The position numbers were made by a program, and so were the translations under genes. A stretch of DNA of 64,000 nt from NCBI GenBank assembly GCA_038496445.1, contig JALMLS010000343.1, positions 1 to 64,000 of the forward strand, read 5' to 3'. This document shows, piece after piece, positions 11,459-23,503 of this stretch. Position 1 is the first letter of the stretch, and every line of letters starts with the position of its first letter. This stretch comes from Trichosphaerium sp. ATCC 40318 (lineage: Eukaryota > Discosea > Flabellinia > Trichosidae). The notes beneath the pieces are model-generated. The model was not told the origin of the DNA and ran no database searches. It worked only from the letters and a program-made list of their open reading frames with translations.

Positions 11459-12631
11459 TTAATACATGGAACACTCGAGGGAAGTTAACGGAGATAATTG
11501 GCAAGATAATTGTTTGTTAAGCTCTTTGAGAGATTCACTTTTAATGCTAATTTTGATTTCAGCTTCAAAGGAAGCGCCTTCTTGTTGAACAACGTCAACT
11601 ACTCGTTGCAGTGCTTGGTCCAACTCGCTTCCATTGTTACCGTATATTGTTAGAATAGTGGAAGACATCTCAGTGTTGTGTATGGAAGGCATCGTGTGAT
11701 CGCTAGTGCAGCGTTCTAGTTTTAGCATTTGTCCGAAAAACATTAGCTCCTCAACAGCCAAAAGACGGTCTTGGAGCTCGTCAGTTCTAAGAGAGACGAT
11801 CCCATAGTTTTCGTGAATATCTACAGCTGTAACGGGGTTTTCTTCGTTTGGTAAGGCTTCCTCTACAAGCTGTTGTAGTTGGTCGCTGTCAACGCCAGAC
11901 ATGAGTTTAGAGACTTTTACCAGATATTGTGGCATTGGTGTAGGTGGTAGGCTGCCCGAATTACTGAACCTCGCAGGACTTCTGCTTATGCTTATGCTTC
12001 TACTCCTACTTCGCCTCCTTGATATGCTCCTGCTTCTACTTCTCCACCGTTGGTAACGAACTGGGCTTCTACTCACTCGACGGATTGGGCTTCGACTCAC
12101 TCGGCGGATTGGGCTTCTGCTCACTCGGCGGATTGGGCTTCTACTCGCTCGGCGGATTGGGCTTCTACTCACTCGGCGGATTGGGCTTCTACCTGCTCGG
12201 CGGACTGGGCTTCTGCTCGTTCGGCGGGCTGGGACGGTATTGTAATTTCTGTACGCTACGCGTTGAGCGATATTGCGGCTTGGAGAAGCTGATCGAGACT
12301 GTGAAGAATAGCTTCTACTGGAGCTTCTAGAGCTACTGTAACGGCTTTTGCGGTATACTCGGCGACGTTTGGCGTCTGGACTTCGTGAGCGGCTAGGAGA
12401 GCGCGCTCGTTTCTTTTCTCGTGTGAATTCGACATTTAGTTCTCTCCCATAAAAGTTTGTGCCGTTTAATGATTCAAGAGCTTTGGAGGCGTTGTCTTTA
12501 CTCTCGTAAGTGACAAACGCGAAGCAGTTCTTTAAATCAAAACGTTTTAACGGCCCAAATGGTGTGAATAGGTCGCGTAGTTCGTCCTTATATTTAGACG
12601 CGTTATTAGGCAATTGGCCGACGAATAACAT
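11459..12631 (-). CDS. SR-type splicing factor: RRM plus RS domain
   Basis: Single exon, 390 residues from the first ATG. The N-terminal RRM (about residues 1-72) has RNP2 LFVGQL and RNP1-like CFAFVTYES, and ends in LNVEFTREKK. Then follows a long RS domain containing a perfect-register octapeptide repeat of the type RSPIRRVS (about residues 140-195; DNA 12050-12235). A C-terminal globular part of about 170 residues (from MPQYLVKVSK to the end) looks like a second RRM-related or PSP-like fold but I cannot name it. SR proteins bind exonic RNA and recruit U1/U2AF in the nucleus, consistent with an intron-rich genome. Lack of introns is unusual among its neighbours. Confidence 0.85.
   Translation of the reverse strand: MLFVGQLPNNASKYKDELRDLFTPFGPLKRFDLKNCFAFVTYESKDNASKALESLNGTNFYGRELNVEFTREKKRARSPSRSRSPDAKRRRVYRKSRYSSSRSSSRSYSSQSRSASPSRNIAQRVAYRNYNTVPARRTSRSPVRRAGRSPIRRVSRSPIRRASRSPIRRVSRSPIRRVSRSPIRRVSRSPVRYQRWRSRSRSISRRRSRSRSISISRSPARFSNSGSLPPTPMPQYLVKVSKLMSGVDSDQLQQLVEEALPNEENPVTAVDIHENYGIVSLRTDELQDRLLAVEELMFFGQMLKLERCTSDHTMPSIHNTEMSSTILTIYGNNGSELDQALQRVVDVVQQEGASFEAEIKISIKSESLKELNKQLSCQLSPLTSLECSMY
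12050..12235 (-). repeat. 24-bp tandem repeat inside the RS domain
   Basis: About seven units of 24 bases encode R-S-P-I-R-R-x-S, where x is V or A. On the + strand the same DNA reads as repeated GGATTGGGCTTCTACTC-like units. Variation is mostly at one codon, suggesting recent slippage or unequal exchange. Confidence 0.8.
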
Positions 12632-13294
12632 GCTTTCCAACTGGTGGTTGCGAGCTAGCTGTGTTTTTATTCGTGAAATATGTTTGTTGACTTAAGTGGA
12701 TGACTATTCTTTTCGCATTCGGTGTTGCTTTGATAAGGCTCACTTTTCTCATCCCTAAAGCAACTCTTAGAACAATGAATGATACGGTAGATTTAAGTTG
12801 ACAAAACAACAGAAAACTCAAGCAGTTTTCTCTATTATGTGAATTTACGCAGTTTCTGACAAATAAAACATCAATTATTCTGTTCGATTCTGTTACGGTA
12901 AGACGCAATGTTTAGTTAGTTTATGCAGCCACATGATCTCCCAAGAAATACTTACCAATCCTACTCTGAGAGGGTTTGACTGGCTATGTGTAAAACGTTT
13001 GTGGTGAAAGTATTATTGTTTGAAATGCTACAAGTAGGGTTTGTCGGTAAATTTTCCGAGAGCGAAAGCGAGATTTGGTTGGTTTGGTAGTATGTTAACC
13101 AGCCTCAGCACTTGTACAGCCATTCAAGCAAAGATTTTACAATGGTTTTTCACTATTTATTTTTTGTTTAGCACTTTTCTGCATGGTGCGTTGTTATTAA
13201 AAAATCGCTTGTAGAAAATTTGGCAAGTCCACAGTTCATTATTTTAGGTCGAATTAATCTAAAACAGTGTTAGCTTGTTAAACAATATTTTGTG
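12632..13294. other. Intergenic 0.66 kb
   Basis: It lies between the start of the RS protein and the stop of the repeat-rich membrane protein, both on the minus strand. No conserved reading frame, tRNA-like fold or repeat was recognised. It probably contains the RS gene promoter. Confidence 0.5.
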
Positions 13295-15994
13295 TTAAGG
13301 TACTCTTTCATAGCCGTCTGATTTGCCGCCGAAGAAGCAACAACAGTATACTAACAACATCACAATAACAATCGCAAAAATTATACCGAGGACAATACCG
13401 GCAATAGCGCCAGCACTTAGAGATTTGGCTAACAAAAGTAGTTAAAAAGGATAATCACTTTCAAAAATTGTGTAAGCAAGCGTACATGTAGGTGCTGTAG
13501 TTGGCACCTCGGTGGTAGGTGCCAGAGTAGGTGGATGTATGGGTGCGATTGGCGGTTGAACTGTTGGAGCAACTGGTTGTATTGGCGCTACAGGTTCGGT
13601 TGTAGGTGTTGTTGGAGCAACTGGCAATGTCGGAGTAGTTGGTTCAACTGGTGTTTCTGTTGGAGCAACTGGTTGTATTGGAGCTACAGGTTCGGTTGGT
13701 GTTGTTGGTGCGATTGGTGGTTGAGCTGTTGGGGAGGAAGGTGCGGTTGGTGCGATTGGGGGTTGAGCTGTTGGGGAGGAAGGTGCTGTTGGTGCGATTG
13801 GGGGTTGAGTTGTTGGGGCAACTGGTTGTGTTGGAGCTACAGGTTCGGTTGGTACTTCTGTAGGTGTTGTTGGAGCAACTGGTGATTGTGTAGTTGGAGC
13901 AATTGGCAATGTCGGAGTAGTTGGTTCAACTGGTGTTTCTGTTGGAGCAACTGGTTGTATTGGAGCTACAGGTTCGGTTGGTACTTCTGTAGGTGTTGTT
14001 GGAGCAACTGGTGATTGTGTAGTTGGAGCAATTGGCAATGTCGGAGTAGTTGGTTCGACTGGTGTTTCTGTTGGAGCAACTGGCTGTGTTGGAGTGGTTG
14101 GTTGAGCTGGTACTGATGTTGGAGAGACCGGGGATACAGGTTCAACTGGAGTTGGTGAGGTTGGTACCGATGGTGAAGTTGGTGTGGATGGAGCGACCGG
14201 AGCAATAGGAGAAGCACTTGGAGCAGTTGGAGATGTTGGAGTACTTGGGGCAATTGGTTCTGCTGGTGATACCGGTACTATTGATGGTGACGTAGGTGTT
14301 CCAGGGGATATTGGTGCACTAGGGGACGATGGTACTATAGGAATAGGCGCAGTGGGGGATGCTGGGATGGCGGTTGGTGAAATGGGTGCCACGGGTGTTG
14401 AAGATGGTGCTGTTGGGGTTGCAGGTGCAGATGGACCAACGGGCTCTTGAGTAGGTGCGACAGGTGCTACTGGTGCGCTGGTTGGAGCAACAGGAGCCAT
14501 AGGAACAGCAGTTGGAGCCACGGGAGCTACAGGAGCCACAGGGGTAGCTGGAGCGTTAGGTGCGGTTGGTGCGGTTGGTGCAACGGGTATCAGAGTGGGT
14601 GCAACAGGAGCTACAGGAGCCACAGGAACGGCAGTTGGAGCTACAGGGGCCACAGGAGCAGCGGTCGGTGCGACAGGAGCCACAGGCATCTGAGTAGGGG
14701 TGACAGGTGCCACTGGCACGCTAGTAGGCGCAACAGGAGCCACGGGAACATCAGTTGGCGCGACTGGAATAACGGTTGGCGCCACGGGCATCTGAGTAGG
14801 AGCGACAGGTGCTACAGGAATCTGAGTAGGTGCAACAGGAGCTACTGGTGCGTTGGATGGAGCAACAGGCGCCACAGGAACAGCAGTTGGGGCCACAGGA
14901 GCCACAGGGGCACTGGTTGGAGCCACAGGAGCCACAGGAATCTGAGTAGGTGCAACAGGTGCTACAGGAATACCAGTTGGAGCCACAGGAGCCACAGGAA
15001 CGGCAGTTGGAGCCACAGGAGCCACAGGGGTAGCGGTTGGAGCAATAGGCGCCTGGGTAGGAGCTACAGGAGCACTAGTTGGCGCAACAGGTGCTACAGG
15101 GACGGCAGTTGGAGCCACAGGAATCATGGTAGGCGCTACAGGAATCGCAGTTGGAGCCACAGGAACCATAGTTGGTGAGACTGGGGTAGCAGTAGGAGCT
15201 ACAGGAGCCACAGGAACGGCAGTTGGAGCTACAGGAGCTACTGGTGCAGTAGTAGGTGCAACAGGAGCCACAGGAACGGCAGTTGGAGCTACAGGAGCCA
15301 CAGGGGCAGCGGTTGGAGCCACAGGGGCAGCAGTTGGAGCAATAGGTGCCTGGGTAGGAGCCACAGGAGCCACAGGAGCAGCGGTTGGAGCTACAGGAGC
15401 CACAGGTGTAGCAGTTGGAGCTACAGGAGCCACAGGGGCAGCGGTTGGAGCTACAGGAGCTACTGGTGCAGTAGTAGGTGCGACAGGAGCCACAGGAACA
15501 TCAGTTGGCGCGACTGGAATGACGGTTGGCGCCACGGGCATCTGAGTAGGAGTGACAGGTGCGACAGGTGCAGTAGTAGGTGCGACAGGTGCGACAGGCG
15601 CCACAGGGACAGCGGTTGGAGCCACAGGGGCAGCAGTTGGAGCAATAGGCGCCTGGGTAGGAGCTACAGGAGCGCTAGTTGGCGCAACAGGAGAAGTTGG
15701 CGCAACCGTAGTTGGGGAAACTGTGGGTACTGTGTCGTTAGCACCTAGGAGACAGTTAACTAAATGACAAGACCAAAAAAAAAGAGGCCATACCACCACA
15801 CCAAAATTCTGGGTTTGGAATGCAAAAACTACAATGAATCTCTCCTAATTGATTACAATCTGTGTGGACTACGCAAGGGTATCCGCACTCGAGACCTGAA
15901 GATACAATTAGAGCGGAGAAACGTAATTTAAGCTAAATTCCGTTTACGTGGTGACTTTGATACGAAAAACGTGATAAAAAAAGAGAAACAACAT
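13295..15994 (-). CDS. Secreted/membrane Cys-rich and Pro-Ala-Pro-Thr repeat protein
   Basis: Four exons join in phase: 15964-15994 (signal peptide [10 protein letters not shown]), 15794-15895, 13486-15759 and 13295-13428, giving 846 residues. After the signal peptide comes a Cys-rich stretch of about 40 residues ([20 protein letters not shown], then [10 protein letters not shown]). About 750 residues of [19 protein letters not shown] repeats follow, shifting toward SPTxP and [12 protein letters not shown] units near the end. The last exon encodes [22 protein letters not shown] as a membrane span and a short [14 protein letters not shown] tail. It therefore looks like a type I surface protein with an O-glycosylatable stalk, as in adhesins or mucin-like proteins. 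The intron at 15760-15793 is only 34 bases. Ligand and role are unknown. Confidence 0.8.
13540..15715 (-). repeat. Long coding minisatellite, PVAPT units
   Basis: Nearly the whole large exon is a degenerate tandem array of 15-, 24- and 27-base units encoding P-V-A-P-T and P-T-x-x-P-V-A-P-V-A. Larger duplicated blocks are visible: the [18 protein letters not shown] segment occurs twice near 13870-14080. The antisense strand reads as collagen-like G-A-T-G-A, an artefact of the codon pattern. Confidence 0.85.
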
Positions 15995-17431
15995 AGAAAC
16001 GCTCGCTGGCGAACACGAGCACGTGATAAAGTTTCGTACCGAGAGAGCAAACATTTTCAAAGCACCTACTACACTTTTTGTCTGCGCAATCACCATTATT
16101 TTGACACGGGCCTCTTTTATACGTTAGGCGTTAGTGTTGAGAACGCAGATAGAGGTTTAGGTTTTTAAAGAAAAACTATTGGGGCGCGTACCCACATCCA
16201 GATTGACCTAATGTGTTATAAACCAGGCATAGGGCGAGAAAAAGAAGTATTGACGCGGATCTTATTGCCATTTTCGAAATGTCGTGATGCCTAACCGACT
16301 TTTCCGCAAGTATAATAGTTTTTTTTTCTGTGGCTTAGCTGTGAGTCTTTTTTGGAATAAGGAGCGCATATTTTGTGTTGAACAAATAGGGCGACTTTAA
16401 ACTGTGCCGAGTTGGTTACCGCCCGCAACTTGTACATGTTCATGCTTGCTTCATCGTAATGTTTTGTGTGAACTCGCCCAAAATGCGAAGACTCATAGCA
16501 CTCACTGGTATGCGCATTCCTCTCGGAGTCGATCTTTTTGACACTTATCACGAAAAGTCTTCATGTTTATAAACCGCATTTTTGAGTGTATAATGATGCT
16601 CGCAACGTTTTAAGCAAAGGTTACGCGATAACCTTACGTCGATTGGGCGAAGTTAACACGTGGCATCCTTTTATAGCGTATTTGTTTGTTACGCACAACC
16701 AGAACTTATTTTATGCATATAATTACTGCCTAAAAGCTCGAAAAAGGGTTTAAACACTTGCTAGCACAAAACGTGTAGAAATAGGTCATTATTCAGACAT
16801 TCGACTATTTTCTTGGGCAGAGGCGTGTTAAAGTGCGCGTTATAACAAACAAGATCCCAAATATATGGTTTGTGTTGCAAGTTAATTCCACTGCGCATAA
16901 TGTTTGTTATGACATGTCCATGGACGAACGAGCCAGTGTGCTGCTACTCCTGTATTCATTTAACGTCAAAACAGGATCGTTGGCTTTGCTATGCAAAAGC
17001 CTACAGAAAATTTGTACAAGTAGTGAAAAGCAAATATTGTTTATTTGAAACTCGACGTAAGCTCTAAATAGGTGTCATAGACTCTTTTTCGAAGTGGTTC
17101 TACGCGATTAAGGTAGAATTTGAGTGCTAATCTGACATTTTACAACCAGTACGAAGTATTTGAGCAATTTCTATCGCAATGGGTACCGCATAAATTTGTA
17201 CGAAGCTACGTGATTAACGCCGTTAAAAAGCCAGCCACAAAAGTAAAAAAAATAGTAGACTGCGTAACAAGCATCCACAGTACGAATTTGGCGTCGTCAC
17301 ACAATTTTAACTCAACAAAAAACAGGTTGAGTGGCAGACAAGTTTTGTGGGTAAACGCAAAGCCTCTACCACTAGAAGTACGTCCTAGGCCAAAATTTGT
17401 TACTTTGTAACGTTGACAACCTCCTGCCAAA
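15995..17431. other. 1.4-kb interval without a confident gene
   Basis: Divergent spacer between the repeat-rich membrane protein (minus) and the RNA helicase (plus). Short open frames exist at 16291-16551 (minus), 16870-17067 (plus) and 17120-17410 (plus, starting at GTG, 96 codons, basic). None has a recognisable domain or an obvious splice partner. The 17120-17410 frame could be an unrecognised upstream exon of the helicase gene. Confidence 0.4.
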
Positions 17432-20400
17432 ATGCTAATTTCCATCAAAGTGCCTTCTATGTCCTTTCATTCCTGCGTACACTTGCCCAAAACAGTACGT
17501 GTAGTTACATATCGTGTACCTAACACGAATAGGGAGCAATGCCCGTTTTCTCACACTCCAGAAGACCGAGAGGAGGTGTTTAAGGGATGGTTGCAAAAGC
17601 AAAAATTTAAAGATTTGAAAAAGCAAACACCACCAACCGCCAATGTTTCAGAACTGAACAATGCTGTGTCAAAGCTACAAATAAACAATATTCAATCGAC
17701 ACCTACAGCATATGCGCCTCCAAATTCTACGGCAGCACCACAACAAGCTGATTCTAATGGAAGCCGAGAGATGGACTCATTTATTCAAAAGGTATAAAGT
17801 CAGAGTTACATGGAACACTCTACCCAGACGTTAACTACCCTTTTTTTTGTAGCTTGCACATTTGATTGTCAATAAACCAAAGGCCCTTCAAGAAAACTTT
17901 CCAAGCATTAAAATACACCGTGCTGATTTTGGCACCGTACAGCCTTCCCGATCTGAAGACAAGAAAGTTCATTCAAGGTTATATACAGAGTTTACAGTCT
18001 ATACAAGCGTTAACATCCATTCACTAGGTTCATTAAGATTTCTAATACTGACAATAAGCATCACAATTTGTCACAAATTATAATGGTACGTATACACTTT
18101 ATTTTCCATGTTGTAAATAACCTCGTGTCGTAGTTTCCCTTCACACGAGAGTTTGTATTTTACAAAGGTGGCACAATCCTTACAAAATCAAAAATAACGA
18201 ACTTGTCTGCTACTAATCAAGTAGTATTATATGCTGGCACAGAAAACACAGAATTAGAACTGAAATTCATGGCAGGTGAGTCAGCACTGATAGTTAGTAA
18301 TTTACTAATAAATACGAAGGAACTGAATTTGGCATTTCAAGTTGCTGGATAATTTTTGTATTTGACAACCGAAATATATGTATTGGCAAGCGCTTTGAAG
18401 CTGTTGTTGCTCCTATTGATGGAATGAAAGTTCTAAATCCATTTGTACAACCATTTTTTCCAAAACATATGCGCCACTGCTTCGAACAGGCACGTTATAT
18501 CTGCTTCACCACATTTCCCTCATAAATAGTTAAGCGTCCAATGAATCAATATCATGGACTTCCACCTCAAGGACCCACAGCGCGCCTAAAGCGACCACTG
18601 GCATTCTACAACGTGTCTGGAAATAGCCACGAAGTAATTCTATATCTAGCATTTACTTTCTAATTTGCTCGTAAGGTTATTAAAGATATAATGACACGGA
18701 CATTATCACAGCCGCAGTTAAACATAAAACAAGATGATATTCATGCCCTTGGCATGCCCAAAACATTGTCTTCTTGGATGGACTACAGGTAGTTAGTTGA
18801 TGGTACCTATACCCTTATTTATGTTAACATAGACGTGTGTTTTCTACACTTCTGTACGTTGAAGAAGTACAAATGCAGGAGGATATCAGAATGTACGATT
18901 TGTACAATATAACGCTGCAACGACCGAGAGAAAAGAGCGTCCTGGATGGACTAGACAACAACATAATCAAACATTTATTCTACATTGTTGTACCAGGGTT
19001 ACCACAAAAGAGACCAGAACTGATGTACAGGGATCATGTTGTTCTGCGTCCTGCAGCGGCACCAAGTGGATTCGAATTCATTGGCTTTATATACTACGTT
19101 AGTTTGCTACACATAATATACACTGACCACTGCCGTAGACAAAACAAAATCGCGTATTGGTGCACCTGCCAATTTCGCAACAATTTTTAAATACTTACCA
19201 ACGCTTTCACGTGCGTTTTACATTCAACCGCGATAAACTGAGGTAATATCTACCCACGAAGAACTCTACACATTAACTTACTAAATAGGTGGATGCATCA
19301 AGCTTTGGATAGCTCCACTTGGTCGCCAATGCAAGTTGAAGAGATGCTTCAAAGATTATTTCCAAAGTATGCTCATTGTTGGCCTAAGTATTTCTAAGTA
19401 TTGTAGTCCAGCAGATGTTGCACCGAGCCCTCGCGCAGCTGTTACATTCCAGTCTCTACAGCCGTTTAACAAGGATCTAAACAGCGATCAAAAACAGGCA
19501 GTGTTGAACATACTAAACAAAACGTCTGGAATAGTACCATACATAATCTTTGGACCGCCTGGTACTGGCAAAACGTATGGCTAGTTTCAAGGTTTGCCTC
19601 TTACTATTTACAAGGTTGACAATAATAGAAGCCATCTTGCAAATTATTAAGCGTAATGCACGACCTAAAATTTTAGCATGTGGTCCTTCAAATGGTAACG
19701 TAGGTTATTGTACCAAAAACTTACTTCTCCTGTTTAGGCTCTGCAGATATAATTGCTTCCCGTTTAGCTGAAGTGGGGCTAAAAGCTGGCGCATTGCTGA
19801 GGCTTAACTCATTCCAACGCACCACAGCAGAACTAATGACACCTAAGCTACTAAATCTCTGGTATGGTCTGTTCTTAAAAAACTTGTACTAACAGTGAAA
19901 CGCAGCCATTACCACCCAGGCGGTAGCTTCTTTGATATACCTCCAGAAGAGGTGTTGAATTCGAAGCAGGTTATTGTGACAACATGTGCAAGCGCCGGTC
20001 TACTGGTCAATCTTCCTATCCTGAGAGGACAATTCACACATATTTTTATTGATGAGTCCGTGCAAGCTCTCGAACCAGAGTGTATAATCCCATTGGAGTT
20101 AGCTGGCCCAAATACACAAGTACGCAGCATTAATACACGTAATATATTGTTTTGACGGTAATTGGTAGGTTGTGTTAGCTGGAGATCACATGCAACTCGG
20201 TCCAATAGTGCGCTCGCCAATAGCGATAGAACTAGGATTGGAAGTTAGTCTACAAGAGCGCCTCATTAAAACTGCAGCCTATCAACAAGTACAATATTAT
20301 TTGTTACTTTAGCGCTAATATTAGCAACTAGGACAGCACAAAGCGCCATTGTATAACTAAATTACGGAGTACGTTAGCCATGATTCCAGAGCTTTTTACT

Positions 20401-21453
20401 AATTTAATATTTTCCAGGAAACTACAGATCACATCCCGTCATTGCACAAGTTCCCTCAGCACTATTCTATAATGTACACAATTATCGATCATATATTATC
20501 TAAGTACTAACATGTAATGTTTCAGAATGAACTCATCAATGTGGGTAACCCTAATACATCTGAAGCACTGAGAGACTGGGAAGAACTCAAGGATTCTAAT
20601 GGCTACCCTATTTTGTTTTATGGTGTAAAAGGTGTAGATAAGCGAGATGATGACAGTCCCTCATTTTACAACCCTCTCGAGTGTATTAAGATAGCGGATG
20701 TTGTAGAGCGTCTGCTACAGAGCAAAACAATCGATGTCAAAACAAGCGATATTGGAGTAGGCTTTTTTTCTTTTTCGATCGTGGTTCCTTACTTCTATTG
20801 CACTAGATCATTGCACCTTTCTATAAACAAGTTAGAAAGATACGTGAACTTCTACGCCAACATCAACTTGGTGCTGTCCGAGTTGGTAGCGTGGAGGACT
20901 ACCAAGGTACTGGCGCTAGTTTTTTGAAAACTTTTTTGTAAAGAATTGTTTTTTTAGGTCAAGAAGAAAAAGTGATTATCATATCAACAGTTAGGTCTAA
21001 TGATAGATGGCTTCCTCTCGATTTTAAACAAAAACTTGGATTGATTAATAACCCAAAAAGATTTAACGTAGCCATAACGCGTGCGAAGAACTTGTTGATT
21101 GTTATTGGCAATCCGGCAATCCTTGAAAACGTATACAGATTTTTATTCTATTTTATGACTTGCGTATTTGGCTAACTTATCGCCCAGGATATGTGCTGGC
21201 GACAGTTCCTTCAGTCATGTATTCAAAACAACGCCTACAAAGGTCCTGAGTTTACGTTCTCAAATATGAATGCAGAAGGTCCACCATATTTAACTCGTCT
21301 TTATTCATAGCGCTAACCTTTGGAATAGAAGTCACCATTGAAGAAATTGACCAAAAGGCGAATTGGGGAACACTTGGCGCAGGGTTAGATATGACAGAGG
21401 AATACTATGGCGGTATTAATTGGGCTGAGAAAGAGTGGCGCATAGATGTGTAA
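17432..21453 (+). CDS. SF1 RNA helicase, MOV10/SDE3/HELZ group, with N-terminal CCCH-like motif
   Basis: Many-exon gene of roughly 1,000 residues. Near the N-terminus FHSC and [18 protein letters not shown] resemble the CCCH finger of HELZ proteins. A beta-rich middle region is followed by the helicase core: FGPPGTGKT (19549-19575, motif I, then [12 protein letters not shown]), [12 protein letters not shown] (20047-20082, motif II), [11 protein letters not shown] (motif III), [28 protein letters not shown] and [17 protein letters not shown]. The motif II box reads DESV where relatives usually have DEAG or DEAA. The last intron starts at GTCCAC and the C-terminus is acidic (ENWGTLGAG-like, ending WRIDV). 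Known relatives act in RNA silencing, mRNA decay and transposon control in cytoplasmic granules. The exact start is uncertain because a second in-frame ATG lies at 17459. Confidence 0.85.
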
Positions 21454-21979
21454 ATGACTAATTGGACTAAGACTTATTTATTGATCAATTTAAGTTCTAT
21501 GAGCGTACAGGTGGCTGTTGTGAATAGAATAAAAGCATTAACTGCTTGAAACTTGAGTTGTATTCCTCATGGATTTATTGTGCAAGACTGAAAGAAAAAT
21601 AGGTGCTGAGTTGCTAAAAAAACGCTAAAGGAATAGGTTTAGTTGGACGTGCCTCACGCTAATGATTTAGGTCACTTGCCGTATAGTTCAGACAGATCTC
21701 TAGCGCCGAGCTCACAATGAGAATAGCAACAGTTGACTATGTTGGTAGAGAAGTCTAGTCCTGTCTAGTTTTCAAGCAACATAAAATCTGCATTCTAGAT
21801 GAATTGTTATATTTTGCTTACTTCCACTCATACCTGTAATGTAAACTTGCACATCTTCGAGGACTTGTCAAGTTCCTGTGTAAGGGTGCTTCAGTGAATG
21901 GTGGTGGCCTGATAAAATTCAACACAAACTGCAGTTACAGCGTGTCCATTTTTTTTAATTTTTTTGTCAAAACTCAACC
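21454..21979. other. Intergenic 0.53 kb
   Basis: It lies between two plus-strand genes. It presumably holds the helicase 3' UTR and the next promoter. No fold, repeat or coding pattern was recognised. Confidence 0.45.
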
Positions 21980-23503
21980 ATGGCTTATATTAATCCAGGT
22001 AAACGAAATTTAACAAGTAATTTTCTTCTTATGTTTGTTTTAAGCTGAAACCCGCTTTACGACACCAAGCAATCTGCCTATGTATGAATCAATCGAAGAA
22101 AGAGTGATACACTCGAACGTTCGTTTGTAAAAAGAACGCACGTGTTTATGTGGTATAGCTTACGAACGGTTTATTTTAGCGTGCGTTGGAGGCGAATCTT
22201 GACAACCATTACGAAAAAGATGAAAAAGAATTCTCGCTTGACAAAATTGACTTGGACGCAGTGGGTGTAATTGGCTCACCGGTGCAGCGCATCGTGTACC
22301 ATCAAGAACAAGATGACTGGTCAAGCAACATGTCTTCCGATGATATATTAACCAAACGTGCGCTTGAGTGTTGCTACTCTCTATACTAATGACTAATTGA
22401 TAGCCGACCTTGCAAACTTGATAGAGAAGTGCAAGCAAGACAAAACTTTCGCTCCCAAAAATTTCGTTCCCAATAGAGAAAAGATCAAGCAATCGAGGGC
22501 AGTAAGTGTGCGCGGAAGGCAAAAAGCAGTCGAAAGTGCTAAATATATCCAAATACCTGCTCCAGAAGAAGACAGACAAGTCCTTGCCGACAAGCTAGTA
22601 GTCCTCTTGACTTGTCACAGAGACAATAGAACGTATGCCACCAAGTTAAATGACATTCTGTATAACCTACACGGCTAGCCCAAAATCAAAAAAAAAGAAG
22701 AAGAAAGATACAAAGAAGGAGAAGAAGCATGACGAAAGCGTTGATGTAGCTCCCATGTAAGGTTTTTGAATGATCACATTTAAAAAAATTAAAATCAATT
22801 CGCGAAAATTACCAAAAAATCACGTGATTTTTCTTTGAGTTTTTTTTTTTTCCACTAACGTGCCCAAAGCGTTGCAGTATTCGATACACAAAAATTAATG
22901 GATGGAAAGGCTGTGCTGATAGATAGTGGGAATAAGGGTGACGACGTAGCAAGTTTCAAGATTTCTCCGTATGACAAATATTGGATGATTCAAGCACGAT
23001 TTTTTGGATTGGCACACAACAAGTACGTTTTTACAATCAATTTTCTTAGAATTGTACTAAGTTAGATTCCCAGTAATTCGGAGTATGCATTACATATTGT
23101 TCGGTGCACACAACGGTCTGATGGTGTCCACTGTAGATATGTGTTTCGCCAGATTTATCAAGTAGTAACGCACAGGGTCAAACGCAACAATAATTCATCG
23201 AAGAAAAGAAAGTGTACCTCTTCTACCACTCAAAATACCCAGCCGTCCAAAAAGCGTAGGCAAGATTGCAAGGTTACTGAGTTACCTCCTACAACTTCCA
23301 TCAGCTTTCCTGGAGTTATCCCACTTCCACCTCGCACTATAGATCTAGATTTGAGTTTAGATTATTCAGAGCTAGATCTGGATCCTTTCGGCTCTTGTCC
23401 GACAAGCCCAGTAAGCTCAGAAGGGAGTTTGTCGGACTCACTATCGTACAGCGAGGACATAGAGTACTTTGTCGATAATGCATTCAAGGTAGATCTAAGT
23501 TAA
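21980..23503 (+). CDS. Unknown charged multi-exon protein, possible nuclear regulator
   Basis: MAYINP starts the first exon, and later exons join in phase through GTAAAC, GTTCGT, GTGCGC and GTACGT-type donors. A 34-base intron (about 22642-22675) joins YAT to NPKSKKKKKKDTKKEKK, removing an apparent stop at 22676. A compact central region follows (AVFDTQKLMDGKAVLIDSG, SPYDKYWMIQARFFGLAHNN, YALHIVRCTQRSDG). Next are a nuclear-localisation-like KKRKC..KKRRQ segment and an acidic Ser/Asp/Leu tail (DLDLSLDYSELDLDPFG) resembling an activation domain. I do not recognise the family. A polypyrimidine-AG at 23553 could instead splice the last exon to a stop at 23577. Confidence 0.6.

Noticed and set aside
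12019-12330. Plus-strand repeat frames such as LGGLGFYS and ADWASTHS
   Set aside because: Antisense of the RSPIRRVS array of the SR protein, which has a genuine RRM on the minus strand.
15745-15760. 16-base intron with signal peptide [10 protein letters not shown]
   Set aside because: An alternative with a 34-base intron and a Cys-rich upstream exon gives a full in-phase gene and a better signal peptide.
14184-15767. Plus-strand collagen-like frames (G-A-T-G-A repeats)
   Set aside because: They are the antisense of the PVAPT repeat exon. The minus strand has a signal peptide, Cys-rich head, membrane span and consistent introns.
22649-22678. A second, overlapping gene starting at an ATG near 22654
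   Set aside because: A 34-base GT..AG intron joins both frames into one protein without overlap.
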